DNA of 64,000 bases, from positions 18,206 to 82,205 of the forward strand of contig SUVB01000008.1 in NCBI GenBank assembly GCA_015062205.1, read 5' to 3'. A program made the translations under genes and the position numbers. The notes beneath the pieces were generated by a model that did not search any database, was not told the origin of the DNA, and was given only the letters and a program-made list of their open reading frames with translations. The stretch's first letter is position 1; each line of letters begins with the position of its first letter. Below, one piece after another: positions 56,251 to 64,000 of this stretch. This stretch comes from Desulfovibrio desulfuricans. GTDB lineage: Bacteria > Desulfobacterota > Desulfovibrionia > Desulfovibrionales > Desulfovibrionaceae.

Positions 56251-58506
56251 TCAACTGAATTTCGAACTAGTCCCTCCAAATTTGTTCCAGCTTTTTACTC
56301 GCTGTCTCATGCCTTCCACATCCAGTACGCCACAGGCAAAGCCCTTGCGCACCAGCTCCGCCGGCACATATTCGTCGTATTTCTCAAAGATCGGAACTTC
56401 TTTTTCATACACCAGTTCCAACGCGTCGAAATCCTTTGTCGCTTCCTCACAGATGATCTCATAAAACTCCGCTTCGCTCACCTGAATGGTAAACTGCATA
56501 TAGTACGGGCGGGAGCAGTGCATTCCCTTCAAGCCAAGCCGCTTTCCGCAGCGCAGATTCAGGAACCGTTCCATAGCGAGAAAAGCGTAGGTTCCGACCC
56601 AGGGGAACAGCGCCCACATTTTGCCGCCCAAATGAACGAGAGGCCTTTCCGCCATGAGCGATTTCCTGAAGGTTTCCCGGGCGTCCGCTAAGCGACAGAT
56701 CGCGTGCGACATCAGATAGGGGTACTGCTTGTCCTCGCTCAGCACCCGGTACATTCTCTCCAAAATATGGGTATGGATATCGCCTGCCACGTCGCCGAAG
56801 TAGGCGGGAATATTGCCCTTTACCAGAGTGCAGAAGACCTCCCGCCGCTTGTGATCAACTTCCTCTACCACCCAGACACGGCCGGCAATGGCGATCTTGT
56901 CGCCCACAGGTGGCGGCTTTACGATGGCGCCCAACTGTTCAGAGCCGGAGCGAACCGCATATTCCACGTTCTCCTGAAACACGGCGTAAAACTTGTAGTT
57001 GTTTACCATCCGCTCTCCGGCAATCCCGACAATCAGCCCGCTGTTTTCCGTACGGTTGATGTGGTCGATCTCAAGGAGGTGGCGCAGGAGCAACCGATAA
57101 TCGTCCTGAGTGATCAGATGAAAACAGCTGAGCGTCAGCACACGGGAGGCCAGCTCGCCCGGCGTCATCTCGCCGTGGGAGGCCAGGGTACTCATGGTCT
57201 GATGGTACAGCAGGCTGTAGGGCAGGCGGTCCAGCCGGGGCGGTTCCACGAAGCGCTCTTCAATATAGAGCTGCACCAGGGCGATGCCCTGGATCAGATA
57301 CCAGGGGATGCTCTCGGGCAGCATGGCCCGGGCCTCCTGGTGATCCTCCCGCATCACAAACCACATCTCCGAGGGATCGCCCCGGCGCCCGGTGCGGCCC
57401 ATGCGCTGAAGGAAGCCGGAAACGGTAAACGGCGCGTCGATCTGGAAGGCCCGCTCCAGTCGCCCCACGTCGATGCCCAGCTCCAGTGTCGCCGTGGCAC
57501 AGACAGACATCAGGGAGTCGTCGTCCTTCATCTCCTCCTCGGCGCCCTCCCGGTAGGAGGCGGAGAGATTGCCGTGGTGGATGAGAAAGCGGTCGGGCTC
57601 GTGGTTGGCCTCGCAGTACTGCCGCAGCTGCTGGCAGACGCTTTCGCATTCCTCCCGGGAATTGATGAACACCAGGCATTTTTTGCCCCGGGTGTGCGCA
57701 AAAATATAGCCAATGCCCGGATCGGCGGCTTTCGGTGCCGTGTCGGTGGGCGCCTCCACAGGCGGGGTGTCTTCCGGGAGGAGTTTTCCTTCGTCCGCCT
57801 GCGGTGCGGAATTATAAAAATGCTCCATGCTCAGCCGCCAGACTTCTTTGCCGCCGTCGAATTTCGGGATGACCGTGTCCCGGCCGCTGCCCGCCGCCAG
57901 AAACCGCCCAGCCAGGTCTGGGTTGCCGATGGTGGCAGACAGGCCGATGCGGCGAGGGTCGCAGCCCGCCAGCTTGCAGAGCCGCTCGATCAGGCAAAAG
58001 GTCTGCAGGCCGCGATCCGCCCGCAAGAGGGAGTGGATCTCGTCGATGACGATAAAGCGCAGGTCACCGAACAGAGACGTGATCTCCATGTGTTTGTTGA
58101 TCATGAGAGATTCCAGGGATTCCGGCGTAATCTGCAAAATGCCGGAGGGCTTTTTCAGCAGCTTCCGCTTCCTGGATTGGGCCGCGTCCCCGTGCCAGCG
58201 GGTCACGGGGATTCCCTCATCCTCGCACAGCTCGTGTAAGCGCCCGAACTGGTCATTGATCAGCGCTTTGAGAGGCGCAATATACAGAACGCCCACAGTC
58301 CGGGACGGGTGTTCGTCCAGCAGCGTCAGGATTGGGAAGAAGGCGGCCTCGGTCTTTCCGGAGGCGGTGGAGGCCGTCAGCAGCACGTTCTCGTCCGTGT
58401 TGAAGATGGCGTCCCCCGCCGCGTTCTGCACCGCCCGCAGACTTTGCCAGCCGGAGCGGTAGATGTAGTCCTGAATAAAGGGGGCATAGCGCTCAAATAC
58501 GTTCAT
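56251..58506 (-). CDS. Lhr-like DEAD/DEAH helicase (BrxHI-type)
   Basis: A 751-residue superfamily 2 helicase. Motif I ASTASGKTEA near 45, motif Ia YIAPLKALINDQ, motif II VIDEIHSLL near 154, motif III LSATIGN, then the second RecA domain with KCLVFINSREECE, TATLELGIDVG and motif VI FLQRMGRTGRRG. The long C-terminal part resembles the Lhr/BREX helicase BrxHI. It overlaps the ATPase gene by 4 bases (ATGA) and ends the three-gene operon. Probably remodels or unwinds DNA as the effector or motor of the system; that is inference from family. Confidence 0.88.
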   Translation of the reverse strand: MNVFERYAPFIQDYIYRSGWQSLRAVQNAAGDAIFNTDENVLLTASTASGKTEAAFFPILTLLDEHPSRTVGVLYIAPLKALINDQFGRLHELCEDEGIPVTRWHGDAAQSRKRKLLKKPSGILQITPESLESLMINKHMEITSLFGDLRFIVIDEIHSLLRADRGLQTFCLIERLCKLAGCDPRRIGLSATIGNPDLAGRFLAAGSGRDTVIPKFDGGKEVWRLSMEHFYNSAPQADEGKLLPEDTPPVEAPTDTAPKAADPGIGYIFAHTRGKKCLVFINSREECESVCQQLRQYCEANHEPDRFLIHHGNLSASYREGAEEEMKDDDSLMSVCATATLELGIDVGRLERAFQIDAPFTVSGFLQRMGRTGRRGDPSEMWFVMREDHQEARAMLPESIPWYLIQGIALVQLYIEERFVEPPRLDRLPYSLLYHQTMSTLASHGEMTPGELASRVLTLSCFHLITQDDYRLLLRHLLEIDHINRTENSGLIVGIAGERMVNNYKFYAVFQENVEYAVRSGSEQLGAIVKPPPVGDKIAIAGRVWVVEEVDHKRREVFCTLVKGNIPAYFGDVAGDIHTHILERMYRVLSEDKQYPYLMSHAICRLADARETFRKSLMAERPLVHLGGKMWALFPWVGTYAFLAMERFLNLRCGKRLGLKGMHCSRPYYMQFTIQVSEAEFYEIICEEATKDFDALELVYEKEVPIFEKYDEYVPAELVRKGFACGVLDVEGMRQRVKSWNKFGGTSSKFS

Positions 58507-59831
58507 ATCGTAAACTCCGCAAAGCCCGCGCCCGTTTCATCCGAGACAGCTTCCGATTTGGCGTAGCTGAATTCCCCGGAGGAAAGCAGATCGGCAATGC
58601 GCATCTTCGGATTCTGGTACAGTAGGTCCAGCAGCTCGATGAAGTCCCGGATCACCTCGCGGGGCGTGATGTTCTGATCCGCGCCGATGCGCCCGTACTC
58701 GATTTTTATGAAATTCGCCAGATCCTCCGTGGTGACGCTGCGGGAATACCCGTACAGTCCTGCGTGCATCTCCGAGAGCTTTTCGCACAGCACCAGCATC
58801 TCCTCGGCGGTCAGCGGCTCCAGCCGGATCACCGGCGCCAGCAGATCCCTCGCGCCGGGTTTGGAGAAGCGCCCCTCCGCCAGGCGGGAGCGCAGCGCCT
58901 CGTAGCTGTAAATGCCCCGCCGCTTGTCCTCCAGGGCCTGGGGCGTAGCGCCCATGAGGATGCCGAGATATTTCGCCTTGCCCTGCAGGGCGTCGTTGTA
59001 CATGGTCAGCATCTTCTCGTAGTTATACTGCCGGGTGATCGAATTGGGGATCTTGTAGATGTTCACCAGCTCGTCGATCATAATGAACACGCCCGTGTAG
59101 CCTGCCAGACGGAAGAAGGCGGCAAAGAGCTTCAGATAGTCGTACCAATCGTCGTCGCTGATGATGATGTTGACGCCCAGGGCCTCCCTTGCCTCGCTCT
59201 TGAGGGCGTATTCGCCCCGGAACCAGCGCACGACCTTTGCCTTCGTCTCGTCGTCTCCATTCACATAGGCGCGGTAATAGGCAGACAGGAGCTTGGCAAA
59301 CTCGAAGCCATGTACCAGCTCGCTGACGGAAGCCGTCACGGCGTAGATTTTTTTATCTGTGACGGAAGGCAGGGCGGGATCGTCGGGGCTAAGCCCCGTC
59401 TCTTGGATGGACTCATTCTGCACCGCGCTGATCCAGCGATCTAGGATCAGCGTCAGCGCGCCGCCCTCCGGCTTCGTTTTTGTCGATAAATTGGAGATCA
59501 GTTCACGGTAGGCGGCAAGCCCCTGTCCCTTCGTTCCCTGCAAGCGCCGTTCGGGTGAGAGGTCGGCGTCCGCCACTATAAAGCCCCGATCCATCACATA
59601 GTTGCGGATGGTCTGCAGCAAAAAGCTCTTGCCGCTGCCATAGCGGCCCACGATAAAACGGAAGGACGCGCCGCCCTCCGAGATAATATCCACATCGTGC
59701 AGCAGGGCTTCAATCTCGTTTTTCCGACCGACGGTGATATACGGCAGGCCGATACGCGGCACCACGCCGCCCTTCAAAGAGTTCAGCACCGTCTGCGCAA
59801 TGCGCTTCGGCGCTTTCTTATGTTCATCCAT
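58503..59831 (-). CDS. BREX-type ATP-binding protein BrxD (DUF2791)
   Basis: A 442-residue P-loop ATPase. Walker A FIVGRYGSGKSFLLQTIRNY near residue 60, with GGVVPRIGLPYITVGRKNEI ahead of it. Walker B is TGVFIMIDELVNIYKI, then LGILMGATPQALEDKRRGIY with a sensor region. This is the DUF2791/BrxD profile known from type 2 and type 6 BREX. Start at 59831 behind GGAGG, with an 8-base overlap onto the TerB-like gene, so translation is coupled on both sides. Confidence 0.88.
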   Translation of the reverse strand: MDEHKKAPKRIAQTVLNSLKGGVVPRIGLPYITVGRKNEIEALLHDVDIISEGGASFRFIVGRYGSGKSFLLQTIRNYVMDRGFIVADADLSPERRLQGTKGQGLAAYRELISNLSTKTKPEGGALTLILDRWISAVQNESIQETGLSPDDPALPSVTDKKIYAVTASVSELVHGFEFAKLLSAYYRAYVNGDDETKAKVVRWFRGEYALKSEAREALGVNIIISDDDWYDYLKLFAAFFRLAGYTGVFIMIDELVNIYKIPNSITRQYNYEKMLTMYNDALQGKAKYLGILMGATPQALEDKRRGIYSYEALRSRLAEGRFSKPGARDLLAPVIRLEPLTAEEMLVLCEKLSEMHAGLYGYSRSVTTEDLANFIKIEYGRIGADQNITPREVIRDFIELLDLLYQNPKMRIADLLSSGEFSYAKSEAVSDETGAGFAEFTI

Positions 59832-61647
59832 TGCTTGTTCCTCCAAGTAATTCCGCTAACTCTTTGAAATAATCCTCTATCAGCGTCAGCCGATCGTCCT
59901 CACAGGCCACAACGGTATCGCCGATCTCATCAAACAGGGCTTCATTGATGAAATCCGCCGCCATGGACGGCATCAAATGATTGCCCTTGAGAAGTCCCGT
60001 CACATCCTCACCGTGCAGGAGCGCGCGGACGATCTGGATCTGTACGGTATCCAGCGGAAGCTCAGGTGCGTTCTTTTCTGCAGGCGTCACGACAAGCGCT
60101 TCACGCTCGTCCAGTTCTTCCTCCGTCAGCAGGCTGTCCCGTGTTACGAGCGCATCTCTACGGATTCGCTCCAGATCGGAGAGGTCGATGGTGATCTTTG
60201 GTCTGGAGGCTTCCATCACGGCCTTCTTGTCCTCATCAATCACCGCGTCGATGAAAGGGATCGCCCAAGCATCCTCCGGCTTCTCCCTGAGATAGCGTCC
60301 TGTTTTCAAATAGCGGCGCAGCCGTGCGTCTGTCTCATGCAGAAAGCCCTGCAATCTGGCTTTGTCATAGGACAGTGTTTCAAAGCTGCGCACAGTCCAA
60401 AGCCCGTCTTTGCACCAAAAGCTCCGGCACTCGTTGAGTACATACTCTCTGTCCTCCGACCGTTTTTGCGCATAATAGACGGCGTTGGAAAGCGGATACC
60501 AACGGCGGGTCTTCTTTTCGCCGAAGCAGAGGGCAAACAGCATCTTTTCCTGCCGGCGGTAGGCGGCGGCAGAGCGCCACGCCTCGCTGAACAGATGCCG
60601 CCCTCGCGCAGGGTCAAGCTTGATGACCGGCGATTCGGCAATCTTCTTTCCGCCAAGCACACAGAGAGCTGAGAAGAGCTCATCCTCTGAACATGTCTCC
60701 GGCTTCCGCAATATGGCAAGGGACTCGTCCCACGCCATCAATTCCGGGTCTGCATACTCACGGACAACCTTCGGAGGCAAGTCATTCATCACCGCATATT
60801 CCAGCATCCAGCGGCGGAGATTACTCCGCATTCGCTGATCCCCAATGCCGGAATCCAAATATCCAACCTTGAATGCAGTCAGCTTTTCAAGGGCATCTTC
60901 CGGTGAGTCCGCCCCCACGCCGTTCAGCAGCTCATAGAGATAGATGTAGGCCGCAGAGGCGGCGATCGGCTGGAACTCGCCCCTGCGTACAGCGGTACGC
61001 CAGGTGAAGTATCCGCGAAGCTGCCTCGTCGTCAGGTCATGATAGGTAGGAAAGTAGCGGACAAAGCTGCCGCCTGACCATGGACAGTCATCCTCATAAT
61101 CCTGCATGAACACGGCCTGTCGGTAGAAGTTGTTAGCTCTGGATTCGGCGGATTCCCTGTCATACTCAAACAGGCGGCGCAGTTCGCGCAGCTTTTTCGG
61201 AAGCTGCTCCTTCACAGTCTGGTAACTGCTGCCGGAAAATGGCAGGGCCGTCTCTTGAAAGCCTGTTCCCTTGGTTGAAAGCTGCGAGTCAAGGACAATG
61301 GTGAAGCCGTGGGGCGTTTCGGAGGCGATTGCCTGATCCAGCAGATGAAAGACGATCTGCGGCTCCGTTCTTTCGTCGAAGCAAACGCCAACCCATTTAC
61401 TCCCATGCATCCGGATCGGTGGCGAGAGGTACGACTGTCGGGACCCTCCAAGGCTGCCGCCGCATTTTAGGTCGCAGCGTTGGATCTCTGTGCCGGTCTC
61501 AGTATCCCATTGCCGCATGAGAAGGGCGACCCACTTCCCGGTCTGTGGGTGACACAGAACAGAAAAACCCGGAAAATCCGACCACTTATGCTGTTCTTGC
61601 ATCTTGTATTTCTCACGGGCGTACGTCGTCAGCTCTGACAAATCCAT
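59824..61647 (-). CDS. TerB_N-domain protein with MmcQ/YjbR-like N-terminus
   Basis: A 607-residue protein, first gene of the defence-like operon. Residues 1-110 (LTTYAREKYKMQEQHKWSDF, PGFSVLCHPQTGKWVALLMR) resemble the small DNA-binding MmcQ/YjbR fold. Residues from about 190 match the TerB_N domain (FVRYFPTYHDLTTRQLRGYF, TWRTAVRRGEF, AAYIYLYELLNGVG). The C-terminus is a TerB_C-like helical domain. TerB-type domains occur in stress and phage-defence contexts. Start at 61647 with GGAGGTG upstream and a clear promoter. A longer open frame runs into hairpin sequence and is not coding. Confidence 0.82.
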   Translation of the reverse strand: MDLSELTTYAREKYKMQEQHKWSDFPGFSVLCHPQTGKWVALLMRQWDTETGTEIQRCDLKCGGSLGGSRQSYLSPPIRMHGSKWVGVCFDERTEPQIVFHLLDQAIASETPHGFTIVLDSQLSTKGTGFQETALPFSGSSYQTVKEQLPKKLRELRRLFEYDRESAESRANNFYRQAVFMQDYEDDCPWSGGSFVRYFPTYHDLTTRQLRGYFTWRTAVRRGEFQPIAASAAYIYLYELLNGVGADSPEDALEKLTAFKVGYLDSGIGDQRMRSNLRRWMLEYAVMNDLPPKVVREYADPELMAWDESLAILRKPETCSEDELFSALCVLGGKKIAESPVIKLDPARGRHLFSEAWRSAAAYRRQEKMLFALCFGEKKTRRWYPLSNAVYYAQKRSEDREYVLNECRSFWCKDGLWTVRSFETLSYDKARLQGFLHETDARLRRYLKTGRYLREKPEDAWAIPFIDAVIDEDKKAVMEASRPKITIDLSDLERIRRDALVTRDSLLTEEELDEREALVVTPAEKNAPELPLDTVQIQIVRALLHGEDVTGLLKGNHLMPSMAADFINEALFDEIGDTVVACEDDRLTLIEDYFKELAELLGGTSNG

Positions 61648-61681
61648 GAACGCACCTCCTCTGCCCATGATCGGCATAATA

Positions 61682-61709
61682 ATTATACTATATCTTATTT
61701 TGAAATCAA
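61682..61709 (-). promoter_or_regulatory. Sigma-70-type promoter of the TerB_N-BrxD-helicase operon
   Basis: On the minus strand, TTGATT (-35, 61704-61709) and a perfect TATAAT (-10, 61682-61687) are separated by 16 bases. It lies 35 bases before the ATG at 61647. Confidence 0.75.
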
Positions 61710-61731
61710 GTACGCAGAAGAAATGTACTTG
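61707..61731. promoter_or_regulatory. Inverted repeat touching the -35 box (candidate operator)
   Basis: CAAGTAC and GTACTTG form perfect 7-base arms 11 bases apart. The inner edge overlaps the -35 hexamer by three bases, the geometry of a repressor site. The cognate regulator is unknown; the HxlR gene beyond the operon is one candidate. Confidence 0.55.
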
Positions 61732-61769
61732 GTATACTTCACGATACCTCAGCCTCCTCGAGGGGACGT

Positions 61770-61897
61770 GGGTATTCCACCCGTCGGCTTCCGTCTCTTC
61801 TAGGCCGCGAAGGGCCTCCCTTACTGCCATATTGATTGTGGCAATAAGGCCGTTATTGCCATACAAAAGCGATATGGCAGTAAGGTGGGGAATACCC
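61770..61897. repeat. Nested inverted repeats (three levels) upstream of the operon
   Basis: The outer arms are GGGTATTCCACC (61770-61781) with GGTGGGGAATACCC (61884-61897). The middle arms are CTTACTGCCATAT (61820-61832) with ATATGGCAGTAAG (61872-61884), 13 of 13 paired. The inner arms are TGGCAATAA (61839-61847) with TTATTGCCA (61853-61861) around a 5-base loop. A small side hairpin lies at 61802-61816. It could be a cruciform, a structured leader or the end of a mobile unit. Confidence 0.8.
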
Positions 61898-62579
61898 TCA
61901 AAATGCTCTTGAAAGCTGGCAGCCCCAAACGCAGGCCCGAAAGGGCCGATTTTTGGCAAAATCCGCGGCCGGGATTTGCCCTTGAGGCTCGTGAAACGGA
62001 CTGCCGGTTGGAGCCGCCGGGCATGAAAATCTGGCTTTGCCCAAACCGGCATCCGGGTGGGGCTGCCCGGTCATGCGGTTTTTCCACCCGCGAGGGCGAA
62101 CCTGGACAGCAGAAATCGTGGGCTAGCCGCCCAGAATGAGCGATTTTGGAATGACCAGATGCAGCGCCCGGAGACGCGATTCTGATTGTCCAGAAGCAGC
62201 CCCCGGTGGCTGCTCCACAGGGGCCGGCAGCACCACAGATTGCCCCCCTGGCATGCCCACAAGGGGAGTGGGGTGGCCTCGGCAGGCCCCCTGAGAAGCA
62301 TGAGGCCGAAGGCGCGCCAGCTCGGCGAAACCTCGCCGTCACGGTTCCCGCCTCCGTCCGCTCAACCCTGCAAAAAGGCAGGCTTTCCCCCCCCCGCCTC
62401 TCTAGAGGGGCGGGCAGGGACGGCGGGGAGAGCCAAAAGGCGGATTCCATGGGAAGCGTTCGGATAAGACGGGGGGCCACGGGGGGGATCCCCCCGTGCG
62501 GCATCTTCTCTCTTCGCCGGCACACAGTATGGCGAAGAGAGAAGGGGGGGCTGTTCTTCCGGTCTGCTGAAACTGGCCC
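61898..62579. other. GC-rich, hairpin-dense block without a convincing gene
   Basis: Hairpins include GGCCC/GGGCC followed by five T (61934-61954), CACGGGGGG/CCCCCGTG (62478-62498) and a perfect 14-base stem CTTCTCTCTTCGCC/GGCGAAGAGAGAAG (62505-62544). Open frames on both strands are low-complexity Pro/Arg/Gly-rich without ribosome sites. Composition differs from both neighbours. It may be a structured RNA locus or transferred spacer DNA. Confidence 0.5.
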
Positions 62580-63608
62580 TTACTTCGCTCTGTTCTGATA
62601 CGCGGCAATTCTCTTTGCCACGTTGTCCTTGAGGTTGTTGTAATAGAAAGTGTAGTCGTCTTCGTGGAAGCTCTGCGGTCCAAAGAAATCGGCTACCGCA
62701 GTCTCTCCGTATTGGGTGTTTGTCATGATCACGCCGCGGCTGAGGACCACTTTCGCGTCCGCCCCGATGTCGGAAATCTCGTAAGCGGCGGTTTCTTTGT
62801 TCAGCATAAGCGAACCCATGTTTTCTCTCGCCGGTGCGTATGTTTCATCGAGCCTCCAGTTCAGAGGATTGATGCTGATGGCGTTTGGCAGCACCACCAC
62901 GTTTCGGGCGTTCTCCTTCACGTTCTTTGGCCCTTCAGTGTTCCAGCTGATGATAACGCCCGTGTCGCTCTCGCCGGTCGCGAACTTCAGGTGCGGGTTG
63001 GCCTTGAGGTCGTCCTTCGTAACAGAATAGCCGATGACATAGGCGGCCACCATACGTTCATAGTACTCGGGATGGGCTTTGAAGTAGTTCTTCAGCGCAT
63101 GCTTCGTTATGGCCGCGCCTTGGCTGTGGCCGGCGATGATGAATGGACGGCCCTGGTTGCAGTGCGTAAAGTAGTAGTCGAGTGCGGCAGTTATGTCAGC
63201 GTAAGATATGCCGGAGAGTGCCGCGTCAAGGTTCCCGGTCTTCTTCGAGACTTCCCCCGCGTACCGCATGCCGGCCTGGCGGTAATACGGCATGAACAGA
63301 TTGGTGGAGTTCTCGAAGACGCTCGCATTCGTCACGTATTCTTCCTGCACACCAAGCAGCATCTCAGCGTTGTTGAGCGTTGCGTAATCGGGAGCTCCCT
63401 CTTTAAAGCTCGAGTCAACGTACACCGTCGAGTAGATGTAGAACGTGTCGGCATCCTTGGTGATCTTCGGAAGTTTGTGCCAGCAGGAAGCCTTGGAATA
63501 GTCGGGCGCATTCCCCGCGCTGCTGGCCTCTGCCGGCGTGCCGGCGCAGTCCATCAGGCTAATGACCATGACGCAGACTGCTGCCAATGACCAACTTTGT
63601 TTCATCAT
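62580..63608 (-). CDS. DUF3089-like exported alpha/beta hydrolase
   Basis: A 342-residue protein with an N-terminal signal (WSLAAVCVMVISLMDCAG). The Cys might be lipidated, but the residue before it is Asp, which is unusual for a lipobox. The mature domain has the nucleophile elbow FIIAGHSQGAAITKHALKNY and DTFYIYSTVYVDSSF, as in DUF3089 lysophospholipase-like proteins. Likely acts on lipids or esters outside the inner membrane. GGAGG lies 8 bases before the ATG at 63608; a second ATG follows immediately. Confidence 0.8.
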   Translation of the reverse strand: MMKQSWSLAAVCVMVISLMDCAGTPAEASSAGNAPDYSKASCWHKLPKITKDADTFYIYSTVYVDSSFKEGAPDYATLNNAEMLLGVQEEYVTNASVFENSTNLFMPYYRQAGMRYAGEVSKKTGNLDAALSGISYADITAALDYYFTHCNQGRPFIIAGHSQGAAITKHALKNYFKAHPEYYERMVAAYVIGYSVTKDDLKANPHLKFATGESDTGVIISWNTEGPKNVKENARNVVVLPNAISINPLNWRLDETYAPARENMGSLMLNKETAAYEISDIGADAKVVLSRGVIMTNTQYGETAVADFFGPQSFHEDDYTFYYNNLKDNVAKRIAAYQNRAK

Positions 63609-63894
63609 ATGCATTTCCTCCATTCATAAAAAACTATCGAGATTTCGCAGGAGAAACGAAAGGTGGAAACGGTAACTGGGCGATGTTATTCTGGATTTCA
63701 TAAAGAATAATCGCATTATGTTGCAATTTTGTCAGTTGCAAAAAAAAAACGCCAACGCATTGATTTCTTTTGATGGAGTGATTTATCTCACAATAATATG
63801 TTGGGTAAAAATCGGCAGTCATTCTGCAACCTCCCGAACTCGCCCCCCCCCAATCCTTCCGACTCCATTTTGGAGCGAAATCGGGGTGGTCGCG
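63609..63894. other. AT-rich spacer, no gene seen
   Basis: Probably the promoter region of the hydrolase gene. The short frames on either strand (62 and 91 codons) have homopolymer-like composition and no ribosome sites. Confidence 0.35.
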
Positions 63895-64000
63895 TCATTG
63901 GGATACCGTCACCTTGCCGAGGGGGTCCACCCGCGTGACAAGATGCACGGGGAAAATCTCCTCCCCCGCGCAGCGCAGTTCCGCGTTGAGTGAGAACACC
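63895..64000 (-). CDS. C-terminal end of an unidentified CDS (cut by window edge)
   Basis: Thirty-four sense codons and a TGA reach the right edge (ending AGEEIFPVHLVTRVDPLGKV, TVSQ). The G/C-rich third positions and ordinary protein composition suggest real coding, but no family can be named from this fragment. An ATGA at 63895-63898 could couple it to a tiny downstream frame. Confidence 0.45.
   Translation of the reverse strand, partial: VFSLNAELRCAGEEIFPVHLVTRVDPLGKVTVSQ

Noticed and set aside
59824..62052. N-terminal extension of the TerB_N protein to 62052
   Set aside because: It would be translated from the nested palindromes and beyond the promoter; GGAGGTG and family start place the ATG at 61647.
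62206..62598. 130-codon plus-strand frame in the GC-rich block
   Set aside because: Low-complexity Pro/Arg/Gly product, starts without a ribosome site, and overlaps several strong hairpins and the 3' end of the hydrolase gene.
63718..63993. 91-codon plus-strand frame at the right edge
   Set aside because: Runs through A- and C-homopolymers and is antisense to a better coding frame at 63895-64000.

Overview
The window looks like a chromosomal segment of a motile delta-proteobacterial sulfate reducer of the Desulfovibrio type (family-level inference). About 48 kb is GC-rich, with a gene content typical of that group: rnpB directly behind a C4 zinc-ribbon gene, a DHH-CBS-tRNA nucleotidyltransferase fusion, a bifunctional ispDF, a giant acyl-CoA dehydratase activase, a fused TIGR03960-type radical SAM protein, a flagellar hook cluster, and rpoN-hpf-rapZ followed by mannose-type PTS genes. 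No rRNA, tRNA or CRISPR array was seen.

Layout. 1-7.9 kb: partial mutS, a LapA-like membrane protein, a HIT protein, the DHH/CBS/CCA fusion, xerD, folK and a YHS/TRASH-like protein. 8.2-13.3 kb: a four-gene YbhGFSR-type ABC exporter preceded by a 30-bp tandem repeat. 13.3-22.7 kb: the activase, a thioesterase, small genes, the radical SAM fusion and rnc. 22.8-34.2 kb: flagellin, flgE, flgD and fliK, then two glycosyltransferases, a DUF342 protein and a STAS protein. Flagellin and flgE each have a good sigma-54 promoter, and rpoN itself lies at 43 kb. 34.2-42.8 kb: dtd, acyl-CoA ligase, ispDF, rnpB, zinc ribbon, NIF3, a PurQ-like amidotransferase and pyrG. 43.1-47.8 kb: rpoN, hpf, rapZ and PTS IIA, IIB and IIC. 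The IIC gene is broken by a frame change at a run of nine T.

48-64 kb is accessory. It starts with a cupin protein and a nitroreductase and then becomes a mosaic of AT-rich genes (a GNAT acetyltransferase, a polysaccharide deacetylase, a PheC-like binding protein, orphans, a very AT-rich amidohydrolase). Degenerate copies of a 70-95 bp repeat are scattered through it. An HxlR regulator is followed by a tightly overlapping three-gene operon: an MmcQ/YjbR-like + TerB_N protein, a BREX-type ATPase (BrxD/DUF2791) and an Lhr-like helicase (BrxHI-like). This operon has its own sigma-70-like promoter, an inverted repeat beside the -35 box and an elaborate nested palindrome upstream. It lacks the BREX methylase PglX, PglZ and BrxC, so it is best read as a stand-alone BREX-derived module and is the strongest candidate here for a poorly described defence system. 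A GC-rich, hairpin-dense, apparently noncoding block, a DUF3089-like hydrolase and a truncated CDS close the window, so the island probably continues to the right.
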